8,071 nt of DNA from assembly GCA_014762585.1 (NCBI GenBank), contig JABURN010000223.1:1-8071 (forward strand), written 5' to 3'. The stretch is from Methylophaga sp. GTDB taxonomy: Bacteria; Pseudomonadota; Gammaproteobacteria; Nitrosococcales; Methylophagaceae. A model generated the notes under the pieces. That model saw nothing but the letters and a program-made list of their open reading frames with translations, did no database searches and was not told the DNA's origin. This document shows, piece by piece, positions 1 through 6,279 of this stretch; position 1 is the first letter of the stretch; the number at the start of each line of letters is the position of its first letter. Made by a program: the position numbers and the translations under genes.

Positions 1-882
1 GAATCGACGCGAGCGATACAAAGGAAAATCGAGTGGAACACCATGAAGTTGGACGATATAGGACCCCAGATCGAGGACCTGCTGGGCTGGGCGCCATCGA
101 GTTGGGTATCTGTGAATGACTGGGCTGAGCGAATGCACCCGGACGATCAGAAATGGGTGGTCGATTTCTGTGTCTCACAGTCCAAGTCAGGCACTGATCA
201 TGAAGCTGATTATCGTGCCCTGACCAAAGACGGTAACTATGTCTGGATCCGTGATGTCGTGCATGTCGCGCGTGATGAAAATGGCGAAGTCGAAGCTTTG
301 ATTGGCTTTATGTTTGACATCAGTGAGCGCAAGGAAACCGAGCAGAAACTGTTGGACCTGCAGAAAGAACTGGAAGAGCTCTCCTTTAAAGACGGCCTGA
401 CGGGGGTTTCCAACCGGCGCATGCTCGACTCGGTACTGGAACAGGAATGGGTCAGGGCCCGGCGCGAACAGCAGCCGCTGTCGCTGTTGCTGATCGATAT
501 CGATTTTTTCAAGCAGTTCAATGATTTTTATGGCCATATGCAGGGTGATGATTGTCTGATAAAAGTGGCGCAGGTCCTCTCAGAAGCAGCCACCCGGTCA
601 CGAGACTTTTTTGCCCGCTTCGGCGGTGAGGAGTTCGTCATGGTGTTGCCTGAGACGGATGCGGAGGCGGCACAGAAAATTGCCCAGCGCTGCCAGCAGT
701 TTATTTTCAAACAGCAAATTCCACACGCTGAGTCGGCTGTTTCACAAATCCTGACTATCAGTATCGGCAGCGGCACAGTTATCCCGTCACATAAAGATGA
801 ACTGAGAGATTTTGTCGATCGTATTGACCGCGCGCTTTATCAGGCCAAACAGGCAGGAAGAAACCGGATTCAGGCTGCCTGA
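1..882 (+). CDS. PAS-GGDEF diguanylate cyclase, 5' partial
   Basis: This protein probably makes cyclic di-GMP from two GTP in the cytoplasm, with a PAS domain as sensor. Numbering from the ATG at 43, residues 1-95 are most of a PAS_3/PAC fold (PQIEDLLGW at 8-16, MHPDD at 31-35, a DGNYVWIRD-type strand near 63-71, FDISERK at 91-97). A helical linker (about 95-115) follows, then GGDEF from DGLTG (117) to GRNRI (272-276). The active site GGEEF is at 194-198, and an RxxD allosteric site (R185-D188) lies five residues before it, so product inhibition is expected. The metal-binding D152 lies in IDIDFFK. The frame is open to base 1, and the 14 preceding codons (including IEWN) read like the first PAS strand. 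ATG 43 is therefore probably internal, and the gene continues off the left edge. No further N-terminal domain can be judged. Confidence 0.93.
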   Translation, partial: ESTRAIQRKIEWNTMKLDDIGPQIEDLLGWAPSSWVSVNDWAERMHPDDQKWVVDFCVSQSKSGTDHEADYRALTKDGNYVWIRDVVHVARDENGEVEALIGFMFDISERKETEQKLLDLQKELEELSFKDGLTGVSNRRMLDSVLEQEWVRARREQQPLSLLLIDIDFFKQFNDFYGHMQGDDCLIKVAQVLSEAATRSRDFFARFGGEEFVMVLPETDAEAAQKIAQRCQQFIFKQQIPHAESAVSQILTISIGSGTVIPSHKDELRDFVDRIDRALYQAKQAGRNRIQAA

Positions 883-907
883 TCTGGGCTGCTGCAACCA
901 CTGAGCT

Positions 908-1816
908 ATGCCAATACACGCACTACAACTGGCGCGTTTCAGCGCTGTATTTGTGATACTGGCGGCCTTGTTCTGGGGGCTGTCCGGCGGACTTGCGGCG
1001 CTATTGATGGCGTTTGGCTGGGATGCGCTGGTCGTGTCATTTTACCGGGGCGCAATTGGTCTCATTTTTGTGCTGGGCTGGCTCGCACGTCGGTCCCGAC
1101 ACAGCGGTTTAAGTCAGTGGCGATTGTGGCTCTGGTCGGCTATTGCCGGCGTCGGCGTCGCCGGTAATTTTTCTTTTTATTTCCTCAGTATTAATGAGGG
1201 CAGTGTCGCCGTCGCAGCCACTCTGATGTACTGCGCGCCGGTGTTTGTTTATCTCATTTCATTTGCCTGCGGGCTTGAGAAACCAAGCATACAGAAATGG
1301 ACAGCGATGCTGGTGGTCATGACCGGCGTAGTGTTGCTGACAGGTATTTATACTCAGGATGCCGGCTTCACGACAATGCTCGGCATCAGCTTCGGTCTGT
1401 TGTCCGGTTTATCCTATGCTGTGTTTATTTTCGGTTTTAAATATGCGGCGCCGCATGGCAGCCCTCAGGCGATACTTTCCATTGCGCTGGCAGTGCTGGT
1501 GCTTGTTCTTATCGGCCTGATTGATACTGAACAGGCCATTGATGTGCCCGGTTCCTCAAGCTGGCCTCTGTTTGCCATTCTCGGGATTTTCGGTGGCGGC
1601 GTGTCATTCATTCTTTATATTGTCGGGCTGAAATATACCGCACCCTCTGTCGCAGCGGTGGTGGCCATGGTCGAGCCGGTGACTGCTTCATTGTTCGGTG
1701 TTGCCGTGTTAAATCAGAGTCTCACCGGCGTGCAGATTATCGGCATGGCATTGATTCTGCTCACTGTGACCTCGTTGAGTATCTATTCCGGCCGTCGACG
1801 TTCAGTGGAAAATTAG
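908..1816 (+). CDS. EamA/DMT-family inner-membrane permease
   Basis: This is a 302-residue drug/metabolite transporter superfamily protein with two EamA repeats and about ten predicted helices, the usual length and build of the family. The first repeat opens with ALFWGLSGG (about 19-27), has FYRGAIG near 45-51 and ends around residue 148 after a GNFSFYFLSINEGS segment and the conserved APVFVYL helix. The second repeat begins near GLLSGLSYAVF (164-174) and includes GLKYTAPSVAAVVAMVEPVTA (about 240-260), the classic EamA signature. The C-terminus is short and arginine-rich, so it should be cytoplasmic. An in-frame stop at 902-904 fixes ATG 908 as the earliest start, and no strong Shine-Dalgarno precedes it. 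The 25-base gap after the cyclase gene suggests co-transcription. The substrate cannot be read from sequence: family members export amino acids, metabolites or S-adenosylmethionine. Confidence 0.93.
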   Translation: MPIHALQLARFSAVFVILAALFWGLSGGLAALLMAFGWDALVVSFYRGAIGLIFVLGWLARRSRHSGLSQWRLWLWSAIAGVGVAGNFSFYFLSINEGSVAVAATLMYCAPVFVYLISFACGLEKPSIQKWTAMLVVMTGVVLLTGIYTQDAGFTTMLGISFGLLSGLSYAVFIFGFKYAAPHGSPQAILSIALAVLVLVLIGLIDTEQAIDVPGSSSWPLFAILGIFGGGVSFILYIVGLKYTAPSVAAVVAMVEPVTASLFGVAVLNQSLTGVQIIGMALILLTVTSLSIYSGRRRSVEN

Positions 1817-1871
1817 GGGTTTCAAGCAGCGCAGTGGTCGGGTCCGGTTTGTTGTCATAACGACTGTCCGC

Positions 1872-1877
1872 CATAAT
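1872..1877 (+). promoter_or_regulatory. candidate -10 box for a leaderless acetyltransferase mRNA
   Basis: CATAAT matches the TATAAT consensus at five of six positions. It ends seven bases before A1884 (the A of the ATG), so transcription would begin at or next to the start codon. A TTGTCA at 1852-1857 resembles a -35 box but leaves a spacer of only 14 bases, and the 17-base alternative (TTGTTG, 1849-1854) is weak. The proposal rests on the -10 match and on the missing Shine-Dalgarno site. Confidence 0.25.
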
Positions 1878-1883
1878 AGACGT

Positions 1884-2372
1884 ATGACCCCTGATTATTC
1901 CCTAACAATGAAACTCTCTCTGGCGGAGCCCAAAGCCAGTCATTACGAAGCACTGTCATCCTGGATTACTGATGCCAAGTCCTGTGTTCACTGGGCGGGA
2001 CCGGACTTCGGTTTTCCTTTTTCTGCCCAGGCGCTGCCCAAACTACTGCAGATGACAGACAGCGAAAGCTATTCGCTGACAGATGCGGATGAGGCATTGA
2101 TGGGGTTCGGTCAATTCTGGCCGCGTGATGCCGATACCGTCCATCTGGGACGGGTTATTATCAATCCGCTCTACCGCGGTCAGGGGCTGGGTAAAGCATT
2201 GATCCAGTTGTTGATTATCGAGGCGACCGAGCGTCATCAGCCCGATACCATCACCCTGAACGTATTGCGGGATAACCCCAGGGCTATGTATCTGTATCAG
2301 AAAATGGGCTTCGTGCCGTTTGAGGAGCAGTCCACCGAGGACATGGTGTTTATGACGCTGAGTAAGGCCTGA
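1884..2372 (+). CDS. GNAT-family N-acetyltransferase
   Basis: This is a 162-residue single-domain GNAT protein that would transfer an acetyl group from acetyl-CoA to an amine on a protein or small molecule. The pyrophosphate-binding loop is RGQGLG at residues 98-103, preceded by the beta-4 strand VHLGRVIINPLY. The later NPRAMYLYQKMGF block (131-143) holds Tyr138, at the place of the usual general acid. The resemblance is to RimI/PhnO-like generic acetyltransferases, and the substrate is unknown. Two starts are possible: ATG 1884, and ATG 1908, which would begin at MKLSLAEP, close to where the first GNAT strand should start. Neither has a Shine-Dalgarno site. I keep 1884 because a -10-like hexamer sits directly upstream. 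The gene lies 67 bases after the permease and 107 before pcm, so its operon membership is uncertain. Confidence 0.9.
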   Translation: MTPDYSLTMKLSLAEPKASHYEALSSWITDAKSCVHWAGPDFGFPFSAQALPKLLQMTDSESYSLTDADEALMGFGQFWPRDADTVHLGRVIINPLYRGQGLGKALIQLLIIEATERHQPDTITLNVLRDNPRAMYLYQKMGFVPFEEQSTEDMVFMTLSKA

Positions 2373-2435
2373 GTCGACAACGGCTAAGAGTCGAAATCTT
2401 CCGGGTTAGCATCACCTGTTGTCCCGTAGTATCTT

Positions 2436-2450
2436 AGAAGCGTAGCTTCT
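2436..2450 (+). promoter_or_regulatory. perfect 6-bp inverted repeat in the pcm leader
   Basis: AGAAGC and GCTTCT are separated by GTA, giving a perfect palindrome 29 bases before the pcm start codon. There is no T-run after it (an A-rich stretch follows), so it does not look like an intrinsic terminator. It overlaps the expected start of transcription if the weak pair TTAGCA (2406-2411) and TATCTT (2430-2435), with an 18-base spacer, is a promoter. It could be an operator or a small 5' UTR hairpin. It could also be chance, since a six-base repeat is short. Confidence 0.3.
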
Positions 2451-2466
2451 TACCAAAAACAATTCG

Positions 2467-2473
2467 TTGGAGG
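2467..2473 (+). promoter_or_regulatory. strong Shine-Dalgarno site that fixes the pcm start
   Basis: TTGGAGG lies six bases before ATG 2480. It matters because it supports translation from the codon that adds the N-terminal signal peptide, rather than from an internal methionine such as codon 16. Confidence 0.8.
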
Positions 2474-2479
2474 CAAGAA

Positions 2480-2563
2480 ATGACGCGGACACCGTTTCTG
2501 AATTCTGCTGTTTCCCTGGTAGTCATGGCGCTGACCTGCTTCAGCCTGAGCCCGGTTCAGGCT
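2480..2563 (+). other. predicted Sec signal peptide of the Pcm protein
   Basis: The first 28 codons give a short N-region with Arg3, a hydrophobic stretch from about residue 10 to 24 (AVSLVVMALTCFSL) and a polar end SPVQA followed by three aspartates. This fits signal peptidase I cleavage after Ala28. The residues around Cys20 (ALTC) do not make a convincing lipoprotein signal, and there is no twin arginine. Confidence 0.8.
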
Positions 2564-3229
2564 GATGATGATTTCAAGCAGCAGCGGGAGGCGCTGGTCG
2601 AGGAGATAGCCGAGGATCTTCGGAGCAGCGATGCCATCCTCGATCAATCCGAGCTGGACCCCAAGGTGCTGAAGGCTATGAAGACTGTGCCTCGCCATGA
2701 GTTTGTGCCGGAAAAGCACAAACACCAGTCCTATCGCAATCGGCCTCTGCCCATCGGCTATGGTCAGACCATTTCTCAACCAGCCATCGTCGCGCTGATG
2801 ACCAACCTGCTGGAGCTTGAGACCGCCGATAAAGTACTGGAGATTGGCACCGGTTCCGGTTACCAGGCTGCGGTACTGGCAGAACTGGTGGAAAAGGTTT
2901 ACAGCATCGAAATTGTGCCGGAACTCGCCGAGAGAGCCGCAGAAGATCTAAAGCGCACCGGCTACGATAATGTCATCACACGCCACGGTGATGGTTACTA
3001 TGGCTGGGAGGAGCAGGCGCCTTTTGACGCGATTATTGTCACTGCGGCCGCTGATCATATCCCGCCCAGACTGCTGAAGCAGTTAAAACCCGAGGGCCGC
3101 ATGGTCATTCCGGTCGGCAGCCGCTTTATGGTGCAGCACTTGGTGCTGGTCAAAAAAACAGAAGACAGCGATATCATCACTGAGCAACTGCTACCGGTGC
3201 AGTTTGTGCCCCTGACCGGCGAGCATTGA
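2480..3229 (+). CDS. pcm: protein-L-isoaspartate O-methyltransferase with signal peptide
   Basis: The family methylates L-isoaspartyl (and D-aspartyl) residues in aged proteins using S-adenosylmethionine, which starts their repair. Hallmarks here are PRHEFVP (71-77), GQTISQP (95-101), the cofactor loop EIGTGSGY (121-128), acidic Glu144 after the second strand, and FDAIIVTAAADHIPP (182-196). The enzyme body begins around residue 32 (FKQQREALVEEI), where ordinary cytoplasmic Pcm starts. Before it are 31 extra residues that look like a Sec signal: Arg3, a hydrophobic core at 10-24 and an A-type cleavage site after VQA28. A strong Shine-Dalgarno site supports this start. Cys20 lacks a proper lipobox. 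The expected location is thus the periplasm, which is odd because the cofactor is cytoplasmic. There is no surE neighbour, unlike the usual pcm locus, so the cell may have a second, cytoplasmic copy. The next gene follows after seven bases. Confidence 0.92.
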   Translation: MTRTPFLNSAVSLVVMALTCFSLSPVQADDDFKQQREALVEEIAEDLRSSDAILDQSELDPKVLKAMKTVPRHEFVPEKHKHQSYRNRPLPIGYGQTISQPAIVALMTNLLELETADKVLEIGTGSGYQAAVLAELVEKVYSIEIVPELAERAAEDLKRTGYDNVITRHGDGYYGWEEQAPFDAIIVTAAADHIPPRLLKQLKPEGRMVIPVGSRFMVQHLVLVKKTEDSDIITEQLLPVQFVPLTGEH

Positions 3230-3236
3230 TTCCCGG

Positions 3237-5702
3237 ATGCATCCCGGCGCCGGCTATCTGCTGACCATTGCCGTGATTTCGGGCGCGACGCTCGCCTATG
3301 AAGTACTGTTGTTACGCCTGTTTTCGCTGATCCAGTGGCATCATTTTGCTTTTATGGTGATCAGCCTGGCATTACTGGGTTACGGGGTGAGTGGTGTGTT
3401 TCTGGCGCTGGCTCGCCAGCATGTCAGTCGCCATTTTTCCTCGGTAATCATGGGCAATCTGGTGCTCCTGGCCTTGTCGATGCCGCTGAGTTTTATGCTG
3501 GCGCAGGCTTTGCCCTTCAACCCGGCCGAATTGCTATGGGATCCCCGGCAACTGTTTTACTGGCTGGTGGTGTATCTGATCCTCGCTGTGCCTTTCTTTT
3601 TTGCTGCCAATATTATCGGTCTTTCCCTGTATCAGTTTCGTCGCGGGATCCCCACACTCTATGCATCTGACTTGCTGGGGGCGGCGCTCGGTAGTATAGG
3701 CATTATTGCCTTACTGTTTGTGATTGATGTCGAACAGATCCTGCTGGTTTTACCCTACCTGGTTTTGCTGATCGGTTTATTGCTGGTGACACAATCTCCG
3801 CTCTGGAGCGGAAGACAGAAAACCCTATGGCAAGCCAGCCTGCTGGTGACTATGGCAGTGACGCTGTTCTTTATGCCAGCCTCATTGCAGCTCAATGTGT
3901 CATCGTATAAAAGTCTGAGCCAGATGCTGACGGTGCCCGAAACCCAAGTGCTGCAGCGCAAGTCCAGTCCTCTCGGCGTATTGAGCGTAGTGGAGTCAAG
4001 GCAGGTGCCACTGCGCTATGCGCCAGGCCTCAGTATTCTCAGTGATGCCGAATTACCCGAGCAGTTAGCTGTTTTCACTGATGCCGATGCGATGAGTGCC
4101 ATTACCCGTTTCGATGGCGATTATGAACCGCTGCGATTCATGGGGCAGACCAGTTCAGCGCTGCCTTATCAGTTTAAGCCGATGCAGGATGTGCTGGTGT
4201 TGGGGGCGGGGGCAGGCAGTGATGTATTGCAGGCGTTGATGTTTGACGCATCGCATATAGATGCGGTGGAAGAAAATCCGCAGATGATAGGATTGCTTCA
4301 GGACGATTACGCCGACTTTGCCGGTAAGCTATACAAGCTGCCTCAGGTCAATGTTCACCAGTCGGAAGCCCGGGCTTTTGCCAGTAAGACCGAGCGTCAG
4401 TATGACCTGATTACCATGTCTTTTATGAGCGCGGCCGGTGCTGGCGGCGGTCTGTTTTCGATGAACGAGAATTATCTGTTCACCGTCGAGTCGATGCGTG
4501 AGTACTTGAGACACCTTAAGCCCGGCGGCTACATCAGTATTACCCAGCAGAACACGCACCCTCCCAGAGTGATGCCGAAATTAGTGGCAACGCTGGCGGA
4601 AGCCATGCAATCTTTCAGGCTGGCACCCTCTCAAAGCCTGATATTAATCAGAAGCTGGCAAACGACGACACTGGTAGTGAAAAACGGAACGGTTAATCAG
4701 GAAGAAATCAGCCAGCTTAAACAGTTCAGCGAGCGATATAATTTTGATCTCGCCTACTATCCGGGCATGACGGAACAAGAGGCCAACCGCTTTCATCGGC
4801 TTAAACAGCCGTATTTCTATCAGGCGGTAACGGCGCTCCTGTCAGAAAACAAAGCGCAGTTTATTGCTGACTATAAATTCAATATTGAGCCAGCAACGGA
4901 TAATCAGCCGTATTTTTCACAATTCTTCAAATGGGAGACCTTGCCCGAGATACTGTCGCTGCTGGATGCCGGTAGTATTTTCCTGCTGGAAAGTGGTTAT
5001 CTTTTGCTTCTAGCCGCACTGGTGCAGGCGTTGGTGGCGAGCCTGGTGTTATTGCTGTTGCCTTTATGGCTCTGGCGTAGACGGCGGAGAGACCGGGATG
5101 AGGCGCAGCCCCTGCATAAACGGGTGCTGGCTTACTTTTTTGCGCTGGGATTGGCGTTTTTATTCGTTGAAATCGCCTTTATTCAGAAGTTTGTGCTGAT
5201 TCTGCATCATCCAGTTTATGCGGTGACCACGGTCATTGCCGGATTTCTGCTGGCGGCAGGTGCCGGTAGTTATCTCTCGGGCCGTCTCAGAATGGTACAA
5301 GCACGAATTCAGGTTGTCGCAGCAGTGCTTGTGATGATTGTCCTGAGCGCGGTGTATATCAGCAGTTATGCATCGATCTCAGGCTTTTTACTGGCGCAGT
5401 CTGACTTGCCGCGTTACCTGCTGGCGATCCTGATGATTATGCCACTGGGGTTTTGCATGGGTATCCCGTTCCCGGCGGCGATGAGCATGCTCGGACGCGA
5501 GCATGATGAAATGATTCCCTGGGCCTGGGGAATCAATGGCTTCGCCTCCGTGATGAGCCCAATCCTGGCGACTCTGATCGCGATGGAGTTCGGTTTCCGG
5601 GTGCTGATTGTGGTGGCGCTGCTGTTATATCTTCTGGCGGTTTGCCTGTTCCCCACAGACTCAACCAAACCATCCGCCGGGCATAATCAACTGAACGTTT
5701 AG
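3237..5702 (+). CDS. polytopic membrane protein with spermidine-synthase-like domain
   Basis: This 821-residue protein has three parts. About seven helices (near 7-29, 37-59, 69-91, 106-131, 145-164, 168-186, 199-216) precede a soluble Rossmann domain (about 220-580), and about seven more helices follow (from 583 to 805). The Rossmann part resembles spermidine synthase: loop LGAGAGSD (322-329), acidic Glu345, YDLI (389-392) and the TDNQPYF motif (554-560) seen in membrane-bound synthase homologues. Key residues of true aminopropyltransferases are changed: the Asp of GGGDG is Ala326, and the two catalytic aspartates after the YD strand align with Ser395 and Ser398. Spermidine synthesis is therefore doubtful. 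Positive loops (60-65, 135-136, 191-195, 614-618, 683-690) put the N-terminus inside and the central domain in the periplasm. The seven-base gap after pcm and the absence of a good Shine-Dalgarno imply translational coupling. Function unknown. Confidence 0.88.
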   Translation: MHPGAGYLLTIAVISGATLAYEVLLLRLFSLIQWHHFAFMVISLALLGYGVSGVFLALARQHVSRHFSSVIMGNLVLLALSMPLSFMLAQALPFNPAELLWDPRQLFYWLVVYLILAVPFFFAANIIGLSLYQFRRGIPTLYASDLLGAALGSIGIIALLFVIDVEQILLVLPYLVLLIGLLLVTQSPLWSGRQKTLWQASLLVTMAVTLFFMPASLQLNVSSYKSLSQMLTVPETQVLQRKSSPLGVLSVVESRQVPLRYAPGLSILSDAELPEQLAVFTDADAMSAITRFDGDYEPLRFMGQTSSALPYQFKPMQDVLVLGAGAGSDVLQALMFDASHIDAVEENPQMIGLLQDDYADFAGKLYKLPQVNVHQSEARAFASKTERQYDLITMSFMSAAGAGGGLFSMNENYLFTVESMREYLRHLKPGGYISITQQNTHPPRVMPKLVATLAEAMQSFRLAPSQSLILIRSWQTTTLVVKNGTVNQEEISQLKQFSERYNFDLAYYPGMTEQEANRFHRLKQPYFYQAVTALLSENKAQFIADYKFNIEPATDNQPYFSQFFKWETLPEILSLLDAGSIFLLESGYLLLLAALVQALVASLVLLLLPLWLWRRRRRDRDEAQPLHKRVLAYFFALGLAFLFVEIAFIQKFVLILHHPVYAVTTVIAGFLLAAGAGSYLSGRLRMVQARIQVVAAVLVMIVLSAVYISSYASISGFLLAQSDLPRYLLAILMIMPLGFCMGIPFPAAMSMLGREHDEMIPWAWGINGFASVMSPILATLIAMEFGFRVLIVVALLLYLLAVCLFPTDSTKPSAGHNQLNV

Positions 5703-5754
5703 CACGCTTCAGAAGACTCATTAGTATCAGTGTTTAAACAATCAATTGCAGAAG

Positions 5755-5759
5755 AGGAG
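5755..5759 (+). promoter_or_regulatory. Shine-Dalgarno site of the HEPN-like gene
   Basis: AGGAG ends eight bases before ATG 5768, a normal spacing. It supports this start and shows that the small gene has its own ribosome entry rather than depending on read-through from the gene 65 bases upstream. Confidence 0.7.
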
Positions 5760-5767
5760 CACAGACT

Positions 5768-6238
5768 ATGGCTAAACAGATTGCCCCTTATCCGGAGAAA
5801 CTGGCGAAATGCATGGTGAATTACCAGTATCTGGAAGAAGGTCTCAGGTTTTGTCTCTACCGCTGCCAGACATTTATTCATCTGCGGATTTCATCCACTC
5901 TGGCCTATGAAGTGCCATTGAAAACGATAGACGATGCGGCCTTGCCCAGGTTAATTGAACTGTTCAAACCATTCAGCCGTAATGAGTCACTGATACAGAA
6001 ATTAAGGCTGGTGAATAATTACCGGGACTCTCTGGCGCATGAAGGTGGCCTGATACAAACGGGGGAGCAAGCACCGGAAAATGAAAAGGCTCTGGAAGCT
6101 TTTCTGATGGCAGCTGAAGAGAGTACTGCGATGCTCAAGGAAGAAGCTGTCACTATCGACGAACAGGTCAAACGCGAATATCAACGGCTTAAGCAGGAGA
6201 AGGCCCTGCCTGAAATCGACATTATTCCACCCCTGTAG
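5768..6238 (+). CDS. uncharacterised protein with HEPN-like R-x4-H motif
   Basis: I do not recognise a named family for this 156-residue protein. It looks all-helical, with no signal peptide and no membrane segment, so it is probably cytoplasmic. The helix LVNNYRDSLAHEG (81-93) contains R86-D-S-L-A-H91, which is the R-x4-H pattern of HEPN domains with a polar residue straight after the arginine, as in many HEPN ribonucleases. An earlier amphipathic helix (YLEEGLRFCLYR, 21-32) fits the first HEPN helix, and residues 105-145 form a charged, possibly coiled helix with many Glu and Lys. HEPN proteins often act as RNA-cleaving toxins or defence effectors, usually beside an MNT-type antitoxin. No such partner is next to it. 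It has its own Shine-Dalgarno site and ends just before a terminator hairpin. The HEPN call rests on one motif and the helical pattern. Confidence 0.75.
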   Translation: MAKQIAPYPEKLAKCMVNYQYLEEGLRFCLYRCQTFIHLRISSTLAYEVPLKTIDDAALPRLIELFKPFSRNESLIQKLRLVNNYRDSLAHEGGLIQTGEQAPENEKALEAFLMAAEESTAMLKEEAVTIDEQVKREYQRLKQEKALPEIDIIPPL

Positions 6239-6247
6239 CGATCAGAT

Positions 6248-6274
6248 TCATGCCCGCCGATGGGGCGGGCATGA
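6248..6274. terminator. hairpin between convergent genes, likely bidirectional terminator
   Basis: An 11-bp perfect stem (arms 6248-6258 and 6264-6274, core GCCCGCC/GGCGGGC) closes a five-base loop. It lies ten bases after the HEPN-like stop codon and six before the dctM stop codon on the other strand. The + side is followed by a loose T-rich stretch (ATTTAATTCT) rather than a clean U-tract, and the − side has little T, so efficiency is uncertain. Position and stem strength make a shared terminator the best explanation. Confidence 0.7.
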
Positions 6275-6279
6275 CAGAT

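Noticed and set aside
43..45. ATG 43 as the true start of the cyclase
   Set aside because: It lies inside the PAS fold, has no well-placed Shine-Dalgarno, and the frame is open to the window edge.
187..537. Open frames on the − strand across the GGDEF gene
   Set aside because: They overlap a gene with intact catalytic motifs and show no recognisable domain of their own.
2525..2563. Lipoprotein signal at Cys20 of the Pcm protein
   Set aside because: The residues before the cysteine (A-L-T) do not form a lipobox, while a good signal peptidase I site (VQA) follows.
2480..3229. Pcm homologue as a RiPP (graspetide-type) aspartate methyltransferase
   Set aside because: There is no precursor peptide or ATP-grasp ligase gene nearby, and the protein carries an export signal.
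3335..3670. A + strand open frame inside the membrane synthase-like gene
   Set aside because: It is an out-of-frame shadow of the N-terminal helices with no supporting start site or motif.
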